Below are positions 6,907-14,677 of a stretch of 23,123 nt of DNA, one piece after another. The stretch is from Peptostreptococcaceae bacterium oral taxon 113 str. W5053. GTDB taxonomy: Bacteria > Bacillota > Clostridia > Tissierellales > Peptoniphilaceae. Made by a program: the position numbers and the translations under genes. The notes under the pieces were generated by a model, which did no database searches, was not told the DNA's origin, and was given only the letters and a program-made list of their open reading frames with translations. Each line of letters begins with the position of its first letter. Position 1 is the stretch's first letter. The stretch covers positions 1 through 23,123 of the forward strand of contig KI259754.1 of NCBI GenBank assembly GCA_000467935.1. Reading direction: 5' to 3'.

Positions 6907-7602
6907 TCAGAGACCACGCTTATTGATAGTATCGATGATATTCTTCAGCTCATATAGAGAATGGGCTAAATATGTGGCTGATGAAAGCTCCTCAGGAGTT
7001 CCGAAACCGTAGGTACAGCCTATGGATGGAAGTCCGTGACAATTGGCTAAATGAATATCATGAAATCTGTCGCCGATGGCGATAAATCTTAAGCTTGAAG
7101 GGTCATCTGTCCCTTCAAGCTTTTTAACATCAGCAAAAATAGTATGAAAAATCTCTTCTTTAGGTACCCATCCAAAGTTTTCGGCACAATAAAACATGTG
7201 GAAATAGTCATCTAAAAGAAAGATTTCCTTATGCGTTTCCATATAAGCGATTTTACAGTTGCTTAAAAAGATAAGCCTGTGACCTTGACTACGAAGTTCG
7301 GATAAAAGATTTTTTGCGCCGTCATATAGGTGAGCAGCTCCTTCTTTAATTAATCTATACATTTCCTGACCGACCACATTGCTGTAATATAAGCGCTGCT
7401 CCGGTTTTAAATCTGGAGCAAAGCTGTTCCACATATCGATGGCGGAATAGCCGAGCCATCGGCTGATTTCTTCACGAGAAAAATTTTTGGGGCTGCGAAG
7501 CCCTGCTGAAATCATTTCATGATAGGCTTTTTTGAAAGCAGGTTCATAGATGTCCATTGTATTATGGAGGGTTCCGTCATAGTCGAATATGAGATTGAGC
7601 AT
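6907..7602 (-). CDS. HAD-superfamily phosphatase, last gene of the riboflavin operon
   Basis: A 231-residue HAD hydrolase with a helical cap. Motif I is FDYDGTL with nucleophile Asp7 and acid/base Asp9. Motif II is FLSN (Ser114), motif III Lys148 in VPKEE, and motif IV GDRFHD with Asp178 and Asp182. The gene starts 6 bp after ribH on the same strand, in an otherwise complete rib operon. That makes it a good candidate for the dephosphorylation of 5-amino-6-(5-phosphoribitylamino)uracil, a step done by scattered HAD enzymes such as YcsE/YwtE in Bacillus and YigB/YbjI in E. coli. The activity is inferred from context only. The family resembles phosphoglycolate phosphatases by sequence. The nearest SD (GGAG) overlaps the end of ribH and is rather distant, so translation may be coupled. 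Confidence 0.82.
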   Translation of the reverse strand: MLNLIFDYDGTLHNTMDIYEPAFKKAYHEMISAGLRSPKNFSREEISRWLGYSAIDMWNSFAPDLKPEQRLYYSNVVGQEMYRLIKEGAAHLYDGAKNLLSELRSQGHRLIFLSNCKIAYMETHKEIFLLDDYFHMFYCAENFGWVPKEEIFHTIFADVKKLEGTDDPSSLRFIAIGDRFHDIHLANCHGLPSIGCTYGFGTPEELSSATYLAHSLYELKNIIDTINKRGL

Positions 7603-7608
7603 TTTTTA

Positions 7609-8091
7609 TTATTGCTCCAATCCTTTAATTAAGTTGACCATTTCAATGGCGGAAAGGGCACAGTCATAACCCTTGTTTCCAGCTTTCGTGCCGGCTCTTT
7701 CAATGGCTTGCTCTATATTTTCAGTGGTCAAAACACCGAACATAACAGGTAAGCCGTATTTTAGGGATGTAGTTGCAATTCCTTTGGTAACCTCACTGCA
7801 TACATAGTCGTAATGAGAAGTGTTTCCTCTGATTACAGCACCTAAGCAAATGATGGCGTCATATTTTTTGCTTTCTGCCATTTTTGCTGCAATTAAAGGA
7901 ATTTCAAAGGCTCCGGGAACCCAAGCGATTTCTATATTTTCTTCCTTTACATCGTGACGCAACAAACAGTCAATGGCGCCACTGAGTAATTTGGATGTAA
8001 TGAATTCGTTAAATCGACCTGCGACAATACCGATTTTAATGTCTGTTGTTACTAATTTTCCTTCAAATGTTTTCATGTTTTTATTTGGCAT
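7609..8091 (-). CDS. ribH: 6,7-dimethyl-8-ribityllumazine synthase
   Basis: Condenses 5-amino-6-ribitylaminouracil with 3,4-dihydroxy-2-butanone 4-phosphate to give lumazine, the riboflavin synthase substrate. In bacteria it usually forms a 60-subunit shell. Conserved features are RFNEF (Phe27, aromatic stacking), the VPGAFEIP loop (58-65), GAVIRGNTSHYDYV (84-97, with the catalytic-site His93) and RAGTKAGNKG near 132-141. At 160 residues it is the normal length. The start at 8091 has an SD AAGGAG. It lies 26 bp downstream of ribBA and 6 bp upstream of the HAD gene. Confidence 0.96.
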   Translation of the reverse strand: MPNKNMKTFEGKLVTTDIKIGIVAGRFNEFITSKLLSGAIDCLLRHDVKEENIEIAWVPGAFEIPLIAAKMAESKKYDAIICLGAVIRGNTSHYDYVCSEVTKGIATTSLKYGLPVMFGVLTTENIEQAIERAGTKAGNKGYDCALSAIEMVNLIKGLEQ

Positions 8092-8117
8092 TGGTGCCTC
8101 TCCTTTATATCATATTT

Positions 8118-9317
8118 TTAATAGTTTAATAGATGTCCCATTTTCTTTTGCTTTGTTTGTAGGTAAAAGAGGTCATGGGCATTCGCCTTTATTTTAATTG
8201 GAACTCTCTCTGTAATACTTAGACCGAAGTCGGATAACTGGTATACTTTATCGGGATTATTGGTGAGCAGTCTCATGCTTTTTACACCTAAATCCTGTAG
8301 GATTTGAGCACCGATATAGTATTCCCGTTCATCGCCTTCAAAACCTAAAGCCAGATTTGCCTCCAGAGTATCCATGCCTTTCTCCTGTAACTCATAGGCT
8401 TTAAGTTTGTTAATTAGCCCAATTCCACGACCTTCCTGTCTCATATACAAGAGGATTCCACGGCCTTCAGCTTCAATTTGAGTCATTGCGGCTGCAAACT
8501 GATCTCCACAGTCACATCGGAGAGAACCGAATGTATCTCCTGTTAAGCATTCCGAATGGACTCTGCAAAGGACATTTTCGCCATCTCCGACATCCCCTTT
8601 CACAAGAGCCACATGATGTTCGCCGTTGAGCCTGTTCACAAAGCCATAAGCCTTGAACTGACCATATTTTGTCGGCATTTCATTTTCGGTAACTCGATCG
8701 ATTAGCTTGTCGAACTTCTTTCGATATTCTTGAAGCGCCTTAATGTTTATGAATTTAATATTCCATTTTTCCGCCAACTGAAATAATTCAGGAGTTCTCA
8801 TCATGGTTCCGTCGTCTTTCATTATTTCACAGCACAGACCCATTTCTTTAAGACCCGCCAATTTCATCAAATCCACAGTGGCTTCCGTATGGCCGTTTCT
8901 CTCCAGTACACCGTTTTTCTTTGCAAGGAGAGGAAACATATGCCCCGGTCTTCTGAAATCTTCAGGGCGAGCATCTTCTTCAACGGCTTTCATCGCTGTA
9001 ATTGAACGTTCAGCTGCTGAAATACCGGTTGTAGTATCTACATGGTCAATGGAAACGGTAAAGGCTGTGTTGTGATTGTCTGTGTTATTGGATACCATTT
9101 GAGGGAGCATAAGCTTTTCTGCATAATGTCTGGACATGGGCATACAAATAAGTCCTTTGCCATGAATTGCCATGAAGTTGATGTTCTCTTTTGTTGCAAA
9201 TTCAGCGGCACAGATGAAATCTCCTTCATTTTCCCTGTCGGGGTCATCTGTTACTAAAATTATTTTTCCTTGCCTTAAATCTTCTAAGGCTTCTTCAATA
9301 GTGTTAAATTTAAGCAT
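8118..9317 (-). CDS. ribBA: Bifunctional DHBP synthase / GTP cyclohydrolase II
   Basis: Supplies both riboflavin precursors. The N-terminal RibB domain (~1-200) splits ribulose 5-phosphate to 3,4-dihydroxy-2-butanone 4-phosphate and shows DDPDREN (24-30), TTTGISAAERS and RNGHTEA. The C-terminal RibA domain (~205-399) opens GTP. Its zinc ligands are Cys257, Cys268 and Cys270 (SECLTGDTFGSLRCDCGDQF), followed by RQEGRGIGL (293-301). I place the start at 9317 rather than the in-frame ATG at 9341, because GGAGG sits 7 bp before it and the upstream ATG would overlap ribE without an SD. The product is 399 residues, a usual length. Confidence 0.95.
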   Translation of the reverse strand: MLKFNTIEEALEDLRQGKIILVTDDPDRENEGDFICAAEFATKENINFMAIHGKGLICMPMSRHYAEKLMLPQMVSNNTDNHNTAFTVSIDHVDTTTGISAAERSITAMKAVEEDARPEDFRRPGHMFPLLAKKNGVLERNGHTEATVDLMKLAGLKEMGLCCEIMKDDGTMMRTPELFQLAEKWNIKFINIKALQEYRKKFDKLIDRVTENEMPTKYGQFKAYGFVNRLNGEHHVALVKGDVGDGENVLCRVHSECLTGDTFGSLRCDCGDQFAAAMTQIEAEGRGILLYMRQEGRGIGLINKLKAYELQEKGMDTLEANLALGFEGDEREYYIGAQILQDLGVKSMRLLTNNPDKVYQLSDFGLSITERVPIKIKANAHDLFYLQTKQKKMGHLLNY

Positions 9318-9330
9318 TCTTTTCCTCCAA

Positions 9331-9975
9331 TCAAAATCCATTTTCTGATAAAAATTCCATAGTGATATTTGATTTAATTATTGGCTTCTTATAACTCATG
9401 AGTTTTTCAACATATTTACCGATGATATCCACTTCCAGATTTACCAAATCCCCAGGTTTTTTGTCCTTTAATATGGTCATTTTAACGGTATGAGGTATGG
9501 CTGAAATGGCGAAATCCTTGGCGCTTACCTTGGCAACAGTAAGGCTTATGCCGTCAATGGTAATGGAACCTTTTTCTACAATATATCTCAAAACATTTGA
9601 CTCAGGGCTTATTGTGAACCATATGGCATTGTCATCCTTTTGGATAGTTTTGATTACGCCGGTAGTGTCAACATGTCCCGATACAATATGTCCGCCGAAT
9701 CTTCCCGATAAAGACATGGCTCGTTCTAAATTGACCTTGCTGCCAATTTTTAAATTTTTTAAAGAAGATCTGTTTAAAGTTTCGTGCATAACATCAGCAT
9801 GAAATGTGTTTTTACTAAAATGAGTAACGGTCAGACAAATGCCGTTTACGGCAATGCTATCCCCAAGATGCATATCACTGAAAATTTTATCCGCCTTGAT
9901 GACTAAAATCGCTGAGTCGGCTCCTTTGTTAACGGAGACGATTTCACCGATTTCTTCAACGATTCCTGTGAACAT
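9331..9975 (-). CDS. ribE: Riboflavin synthase, alpha subunit
   Basis: Dismutates two lumazine molecules to riboflavin, acting as a homotrimer. It has two lumazine-binding barrels: residues 1-~95 start with the signature MFTGIVEEIG and contain VNGICLTV (43-50); ~96-195 start GGHIVSGHVDTTG and contain IDGISLTV (140-147). At 214 residues it is a typical length. The start overlaps the ribD stop by one base (TAATG), so translation is probably coupled. It is also called ribC or ribE depending on organism. Confidence 0.95.
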   Translation of the reverse strand: MFTGIVEEIGEIVSVNKGADSAILVIKADKIFSDMHLGDSIAVNGICLTVTHFSKNTFHADVMHETLNRSSLKNLKIGSKVNLERAMSLSGRFGGHIVSGHVDTTGVIKTIQKDDNAIWFTISPESNVLRYIVEKGSITIDGISLTVAKVSAKDFAISAIPHTVKMTILKDKKPGDLVNLEVDIIGKYVEKLMSYKKPIIKSNITMEFLSENGF

Positions 9976-11078
9976 TAGAGACTCCTTTCATGAAATATAT
10001 CCGCCTCGATTAAAATATCGTTTTGGAAACGTTCCACATTTTTTATTTCCACATGAGGACCGTTATCGACGTTTGTAAATCCCAGCCCGGCAATAGGAGA
10101 TTTGGACAGGCTGCCACCTAAAATTTTTGACCCCATATAACACTTTATGTGATTTACAAGCCCGACCTCCATAAGCGCCCAATTTAGCGTACCGCCACCT
10201 TCTACCAGAATGCTGTCAATGGACATTTTTCCCAGCTTATCAATCAATTGCCTAAGATCTATGTGCTCATCGTGATTTGCCAGCCTAAGAACTTGACAAC
10301 CCGCATCCTGAAGTTCGCTTATTTTTTTCATATGGTCAGAACAGGTGGCTATGATGGTTGAAATTGAATTTGCAGTTTTTACCAAATTGGAATCCATAGG
10401 TATTCTAAGCCTGCTGTCACAAACGATGCGAATCGGATTAACCCCGCCCTCCGGCAGCCTGCAATTTAGCATGGGATTATCGGACAAAACAGTTTCGCTG
10501 CCTACCATAATGGCTGTATAGTCATTTCGCATTTTATGAACATGTGCTCTTGCTAAAGAACCTGTAATCCATTGAGAATTGCCTGTATATGTGGCTATCT
10601 TTCCATCCAGTGACATGGCATATTTTAAACTTATATAGGGCTTCTTTGTTTTGATATAGTGAAAGAATATTTCATTCAGTTCATCACACCTGCTTTTCAG
10701 AAAGTGAGGGATAATCTCTATGCCGGCCTCCTTGAGCATGGCCATTCCTTTGCCGGAAACTTTAGGATTTGGGTCGTCTGAGCCGATATATACGGTTTTT
10801 ATGCCTGCTTCAATGATCGCTAAGGCACAAGGCGGTTGTTTACCGAAATGACTGCAAGGTTCGAGAGTCACATACATGGTACTGTCCATGGGATTTTTAT
10901 GGCAATTTTCAAGGGCAGCTTTTTCAGCATGGAGACCACCGTACTTTTCATGATACCCTTGCCCAATGACTTCGCCATCCTTTACAATTACTGCACCGAC
11001 AAGAGGGTTTGGCGATACATGCCCTGCACCTTTGGCTGCCAGTTCTATGGCAAGTTGCATATATTCTTCGTGCTTCAT
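9975..11078 (-). CDS. ribD: Bifunctional pyrimidine deaminase/reductase
   Basis: Carries out the second and third riboflavin steps, deaminating and then reducing the ribosylamino-pyrimidine phosphate. The N-terminal cytidine-deaminase-like domain (1-~145) has zinc motifs HAE (His50, Glu52) and EPCSHFGKQPPC (Cys75, Cys84). The C-terminal NADPH-dependent reductase domain (~147-365) has KYAMSLDGKIA, QWITG, AIMVGSETVLSDNP and LVEGGGTLNW (291-300). At 367 residues it is normal. The SD TAGGAGG lies just before the ATG at 11078. It is the first gene of the operon and directly follows the riboswitch leader. Confidence 0.96.
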   Translation of the reverse strand: MKHEEYMQLAIELAAKGAGHVSPNPLVGAVIVKDGEVIGQGYHEKYGGLHAEKAALENCHKNPMDSTMYVTLEPCSHFGKQPPCALAIIEAGIKTVYIGSDDPNPKVSGKGMAMLKEAGIEIIPHFLKSRCDELNEIFFHYIKTKKPYISLKYAMSLDGKIATYTGNSQWITGSLARAHVHKMRNDYTAIMVGSETVLSDNPMLNCRLPEGGVNPIRIVCDSRLRIPMDSNLVKTANSISTIIATCSDHMKKISELQDAGCQVLRLANHDEHIDLRQLIDKLGKMSIDSILVEGGGTLNWALMEVGLVNHIKCYMGSKILGGSLSKSPIAGLGFTNVDNGPHVEIKNVERFQNDILIEADIFHERSL

Positions 11079-11096
11079 ATGTCCTCCTAAAATAAA

Positions 11097-11125
11097 ATGC
11101 CGTCAAGATCATTCTTCACGGCATT
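11097..11125 (-). terminator. Second hairpin in the rib leader, next to the ribD RBS
   Basis: On the minus strand ATGCCGT pairs with ACGGCAT (7 bp), followed by TTTATTTT and then the ribD SD. It could be a weak terminator or a structure affecting access to the RBS. Its role is not clear. Confidence 0.4.
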
Positions 11126-11167
11126 CAATGAGCATGTATTTAAAATAATGATATATGCGTAATGGAA

Positions 11168-11198
11168 TAAAAAAAACCTTGGAAAGAGGATTCCAAGG
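11168..11198 (-). terminator. Riboswitch-linked intrinsic terminator
   Basis: On the minus strand CCTTGGA (11198-11192) pairs perfectly with TCCAAGG (11183-11177), followed by a run of eight U. It lies about 30 bp after the aptamer and before ribD, the usual expression platform for transcriptional attenuation by FMN. I did not identify the competing antiterminator pairing with certainty. Confidence 0.85.
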
Positions 11199-11229
11199 CT
11201 AAGCATATCAAAATCTATAAATATCTTTT

Positions 11230-11340
11230 GCATCTTCTTTCATCCAGACTATACTGTCGGCCTCGGAATTCAACCGAGTCATGCCTTGCGGCTCGTGGGC
11301 TATACCACCGGTAGGGACTTACACCCTGCCCTGAAGAATA
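11230..11340 (-). promoter_or_regulatory. FMN riboswitch (RFN element)
   Basis: The minus strand reads the RFN consensus in order: TTCTTCAGGGCAGGGTG, CCCTACCGGTGGTATAGCCC, then ACGAGCCGC and AGTCTGGATGAAAGAAGA. The 5' TCTTC and 3' GAAGA close stem P1, and internal stems such as ACTCGG/CCGAGG are present. It binds FMN and turns the rib operon off when FMN is plentiful. It lies between a consensus promoter and a terminator, ahead of ribD. Confidence 0.95.
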
Positions 11341-11359
11341 TATTAAATTTTACAAGGAC

Positions 11360-11388
11360 ATTATAGCACTGTTTTAGAACGATGGCAA
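11360..11388 (-). promoter_or_regulatory. Sigma-A promoter of the riboflavin operon
   Basis: On the minus strand TTGCCA (11388-11383), a 17-bp spacer and TATAAT (11365-11360). Transcription would start near 11353, a few bases before the RFN element. Confidence 0.8.
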
Positions 11389-11419
11389 TAGTTTTTTGTT
11401 CTAGGATTGTCAAACATTC

Positions 11420-11835
11420 TTAACTGTCAAGACATATGTTACACTTTGAGAAGTATTCCGATACAACCTGATTTGGGTTCTTGAAGTTAAGAGCTGTCTT
11501 AGCTATTTTGTTATATCCGGTTTCATGCTTTGCTACTTGCTCTATCCGCTCTTTCTCGCTTGTAAAAACCTTTTTGGCATACAGAATCTTTCCGTCTTCT
11601 CTATGGCTTTGTTCGACTTTCCCGTTTTGTTCGCCTATCCTTTACAAACTTGCTTCCATTGTCGACTTGGATCATTCGAATCGAAAATATCATTTTACTC
11701 TCCAGTTCTTTTAGGTATATGCCGGCTTTCTGCTGTATTCTGATCATATCTGTTCATAGCAAGGAAATTGAATACACTCGTCCAGAATATATTTTATATC
11801 TATCTGTACTTTTTTATTTGCGTGAATTCCAAGGT
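11420..11835 (-). pseudogene. Broken rve/IS481-like transposase (integrase core) remnant
   Basis: Conserved integrase-core pieces appear in order on the minus strand, in shifting frames. KVQIDIKYILDECIQF lies near 11800 (first Asp), IQVDNGSKFVKD near 11660 (second Asp), and NGKVEQSHREDGKILYAKKV near 11600 (Glu). The end, TGYNKIAKTALNFKNPNQVV then SEYFSKCNICLDS, reaches a TAA at 11420. At least two frameshifts and an internal deletion between the second Asp and the NGKVE block make it non-functional. No terminal repeats were found. The exact family is uncertain; the QID...DNG...NGKVE arrangement fits IS481/IS3-like DDE enzymes. Confidence 0.75.
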
Positions 11836-11860
11836 TGACAAAAAAATGGGGGGGTATACT
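11835..11860 (+). promoter_or_regulatory. Promoter with A6-T-G7 spacer (possible slippage switch)
   Basis: A perfect -35 TTGACA (11835-11840) and a -10 TATACT (11855-11860) are separated by only 14 bp, made of A6, T and G7. Three more bases would give the ideal 17. Homopolymer spacers of this kind are known phase-variation devices (G- or C-tract slippage changing promoter spacing). Here that role is inferred. The lipoprotein start codon at 11907 is 46 bp downstream. A further TATAAT-like TATAATT lies at 11872. Confidence 0.5.
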
Positions 11861-11906
11861 AGAAGCAGAGCTATAATTTCAATCATCTGAGATACGGAGG
11901 GTAGTA

Positions 11907-12441
11907 ATGAAAAAAGAAAGACTAAAAAAATCACTACTTGCGTTTTTTTGTGGTGCTATTGTTATTTTCCTTGGTGGCGTGTAGTGACGAGGATGACGAT
12001 TCATTATCAAGCTCAAAGGAGCAGAAAACGAAGTTTTCGAAGAAGAAGCAGAAGACAGAGTTTTCGCAAGATGAAGCAGCGGTGTTTAAAGATGGCCGAT
12101 ATTCAATTACGGGGATAGAAAAATCTCAGAGTACAGAGTATGATAGCCCCGAGGCGGACAAAGAGTTTATAATTATTTCCCTAAAATATAGAGAACAATT
12201 CGGATAAAAAATATCGTACAATGAGTGGGATTGGAAAATGGAAAATAGCAATGGACAGGAGGAAGATGTTGCATTTACAATTGATGTTGACGCTTCTTTA
12301 AATTCCGGTAATTTGACGCCAGGCGGTATGGCAGAAGGAAGGGTTGTATTTGAAGAGCCTGTCGGAGATACTGGACTAAAATTACATTATTACGATAATA
12401 TGTTTAATGATAAAGCATCGTTCATTTTTATAATTAAGTAA
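11907..12441 (+). pseudogene. DUF4352-like lipoprotein, frame-disrupted
   Basis: The ATG at 11907 has an SD GGAGG 6 bp upstream. In that frame translation ends after 25 codons. Removing one T from the T7 run at 11943-11949 yields a perfect lipoprotein signal peptide (MKKERLKKSLLAFFVVLLLF then SLVAC) running into an acidic/basic linker. The rest looks like the DUF4352 immunoglobulin-like fold: FKDGRYSITGIEKS, EFIIISLKY, WDWKMENSNG, LTPGGMAEGRVVFEEP and LKLHYYDNMF. A TAA at 12205-12207 interrupts it in the region where relatives have NNSDKK-like residues, and the original frame resumes after that. A TTG-started frame at 11938 could make a shorter lipoprotein up to 12207. It is either decayed, phase-variable at T7, or affected by sequence error. 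It is co-directional with the membrane gene 10 bp later. Confidence 0.7.
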
Positions 12442-12451
12442 AGGAGTAAAA

Positions 12452-12817
12452 ATGAAAACTTGGAAACTTGTTTCGGGGATATTGTCGATTGTATTTTTTG
12501 TAATTATAACTTTTCAATCGTGTGCAGCCGGAATTGTTGAGGCTATAGAAGATACAGGCGGTATTTCAGGTTCGACCGGAATCCTTTGCGGCTTTCTTAT
12601 ACTTGCCGGCGGTATAGTTTCTGTTGCAACAAGGAAATCAAGCGGTAAGGGCGGCAATATCGCAATTATTATATTGTTTGGTCTATCTGCAATTATTGGG
12701 TTGACCTTACGTGGAATATATGAAGATTTAGTAGTATGGTCTATATGGTGTGTAGTTAATGTTGTGGTTGCAATTATTTTTATGCTGAAAAACAAAGGAA
12801 ATAATAAAGCAGTTTAG
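12452..12817 (+). CDS. Small four-helix membrane protein
   Basis: A 121-residue protein with hydrophobic segments at about 7-27, 42-59, 69-87 and 92-112, and a short basic tail. A conserved-looking loop, SVATRKSSGKGGNIA (57-71), separates helices two and three. The SD AAAGGAG lies before the ATG, and the gene follows the DUF4352-like lipoprotein by 10 bp. Such pairs (lipoprotein plus small membrane protein) recur in Firmicutes, so the two probably form one transcription unit. No function is known. Confidence 0.7.
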   Translation: MKTWKLVSGILSIVFFVIITFQSCAAGIVEAIEDTGGISGSTGILCGFLILAGGIVSVATRKSSGKGGNIAIIILFGLSAIIGLTLRGIYEDLVVWSIWCVVNVVVAIIFMLKNKGNNKAV

Positions 12818-12847
12818 TAGAATATAAAAGTTTAATTATCGCTCAAG

Positions 12848-12877
12848 AGCAGTTAGGAGAAATCTTAGCTGCTTTTT
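12848..12877 (+). terminator. Probable intrinsic terminator
   Basis: AGCAG (12848-12852) pairs with CTGCT (12869-12873) around a partly paired interior, followed by T5. It lies 30 bp after the membrane protein stop. Confidence 0.55.
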
Positions 12878-12988
12878 CGATTATTTTATTGTTGCAGGTT
12901 TCTGTAGTTTATGAGAAAAAGTCTGTAAAATATACGTTAAGTCCCCTCTTTTGGTAGAGGATGATTATTCTTAAAGAAGGCTGTTTTT

Positions 12989-13245
12989 ATGGCAAAAAGA
13001 AAAGACAGGTCATAAAAGGCAGCAATGCGAGTAATTCTGCGTGATTATTTGAAAAATAATGATATCAACATCAAGGATGGAATCGATTTAAACAAAATAT
13101 CATGCATGTATAGAGATATGGATGTTTCCATTTCACGGGATGGGAAATGGGAAATGTGAATCCCGGCTCATTAAAAATATCAAAATACAGTAATTCAGGA
13201 TATGGAAGAAAAAATCCTAAAAACTTATGTATCATGTAGATATGG
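12989..13245 (+). pseudogene. IS256-family (Mutator-like) transposase remnant
   Basis: The ATG at 12989 begins MAKRKDRS, then a stop. Out-of-frame pieces follow that match the N-terminal region of IS256-type transposases: ILRDYLKNNDINIKDGIDLN, YRDMDVSISRDG, and KYQNTVIQDMEEKIL. The stretch between DLN and the DMDVSI motif, which in intact proteins holds the LGY...RNG region, is deleted. The catalytic domain is absent. A 9-bp inverted repeat, ATGGGCAGA/TCTGCCCAT (13242-13274), follows. From there to 13417 only AT-rich sequence and a short TA run are seen. Confidence 0.65.
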
Positions 13246-13417
13246 GCAGACACCGAAAAATTAGCTCTGCCCATTTGTAATCATTCACATATCTTATATT
13301 AGATTTTTAGCTTTACATAAAACTTGAAACGGTTTCCTTTTTTGGATCAGTACATTAAAGCGCTTCGACTGCATCGACGTTTTGTGATTTTATGAAATCA
13401 AATTTATTTGATAATCC

Positions 13418-14158
13418 TTATATATATATATCGTACTCATCAAATATCTCCTTTATCGTGTCGATGACTTCATGTGCAGGGGTCGGTATCAAAATAGTGG
13501 TACTCCCGTCTTCAAATGTTAATCGAATTCCGGATTCAACTTCTTCTACCGTAAAGGTTAAACTGTCTCCGCTCTCTTCATCGTTAATCGTGAGTTGATC
13601 TCCATTTTCGGTAATTGGTCCGGCTAATATTATTGCTTCTTGTTCATCAGATGAAACAATTACAAATATACCGATTGAAACATCTTCGTCTGTGACATAA
13701 TATAATGCAGTTCCTTCTTCATCCGTTCCGGTATAACCGATAGTATATACTTCTTTCAATCTTGCAATTTTTGCTTCTTCGGAGGTAAATTCCGCAGCGT
13801 ATTTCCAGGTATTGCCTACTACGGAAAAGGTGATTTCCACGCCGTCCACTTTAATCTTTTTGGCGGTCACGCCTGCGGGAATCGGTTGATAAATCCAAAT
13901 TAGTCCATTAGAGGAAGTTTCATTTCCATTTTTAAAAAGTTGGGCGATATAGTCGCCATCAGCATTTTTTTCAACACGAAGCTCATCCGCACCGTTAAGA
14001 GCTAAAGGAGAGGATGAAGGAGTTTCGACCCTCCAGGTTTTGCCCTCTGAATCCTTTGCTTCCAGATAGAGTGGTTCTGCAAAAACCGATTGAGGAATAC
14101 AAACGGATATAAGGATTAAAACCAATGTCAATGCAATTCCTTTTTGTAGTTTGTTCAT
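13418..14158 (-). CDS. Secreted protein of unknown function
   Basis: A 246-residue exported protein. I place the start at 14158, where AAGGAG lies 6 bp upstream. An in-frame start 12 codons further up has no SD. A Sec signal peptide (basic MNKLQK, hydrophobic core to residue ~20) ends in the cleavage site SVFA before Glu28. The mature part is acidic, with beta-strand-like repeats of the form DGxxIxFxVxGNTWKY and SGDSLTFTVEEVESGIRLTF. The second resembles lipocalin-like or copper-amine-oxidase-like strand patterns, but I recognise no family. There are no cysteines in the mature region, so no covalent anchor is apparent. It is isolated between degraded mobile DNA, with no clear promoter or terminator seen. 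Confidence 0.7.
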   Translation of the reverse strand: MNKLQKGIALTLVLILISVCIPQSVFAEPLYLEAKDSEGKTWRVETPSSSPLALNGADELRVEKNADGDYIAQLFKNGNETSSNGLIWIYQPIPAGVTAKKIKVDGVEITFSVVGNTWKYAAEFTSEEAKIARLKEVYTIGYTGTDEEGTALYYVTDEDVSIGIFVIVSSDEQEAIILAGPITENGDQLTINDEESGDSLTFTVEEVESGIRLTFEDGSTTILIPTPAHEVIDTIKEIFDEYDIYI

Positions 14159-14520
14159 TTTTTTCTCCTTGTATAATGTATTTAGGTTTTTCAAGGGATA
14201 CCTATAAACCCTCAGCGTTATTTTTTACATTTTTCATTTTTATAATCGTCTCTGCCATTATTGTTAGCTTAACAGTTTTTTCTTCTTTGTGTGTATGCTC
14301 AAGAAAGTTTTTTTAAATTTGGAAAAATAAATGGCAAATCTTAAAATCGGTTTATTACGTACATTTCATCATCTTATATTATTACCTAATTAAACACAGA
14401 CTCTGTGCAGTCAATCTCTATGCGTAATACTTGTAACCGTTTCTTGGTCAAAAAGACTTTTGGTAGGGGAAATCTATAACATAATCTTTCATTGTGCCTT
14501 TTGAAATTGCTTCAAGCCAT

Positions 14521-14640
14521 CTCAAGTTTTTCATACCTACCGGAATTCTTTTGTGTAGAGAGAGCATAGCTTAAGGCATCCGCTTCTGATGATTTCCCGA
14601 CCGTTAAACCGTTAAACTTGTGTTGCTTGATTTTTTAAAG
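14521..14640. repeat. Diverged direct repeat, copy A
   Basis: Matches 15046-15161 in the same orientation. The best blocks are ATTCTTTTGTGT, GATGATTTCCCGACCGTTAAAC and AACTTGTGTTG. Copy A carries a small tandem duplication (ACCGTTAA twice). The repeats flank the small gene at 14678-14995. On the minus strand copy A has coding-like stretches, but these are not shared by copy B. Its origin is unknown, possibly an old IS. Between 14159 and 14520 there is nothing else I can identify. Confidence 0.65.
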
Positions 14641-14677
14641 AATATCGGTTGTATTTTTTTCTTATAACAACATATTA

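Noticed and set aside
6687..6917. 76-aa minus-strand frame after the HAD gene
   Set aside because: It starts inside the HAD gene, lacks an SD, and shows no recognisable motif. It may be an old remnant but cannot be supported.
11402..11430. TTGACA on the minus strand near 11412 as the rib operon -35
   Set aside because: It is over 40 bp from the TATAAT. TTGCCA at exactly 17 bp is the better -35.
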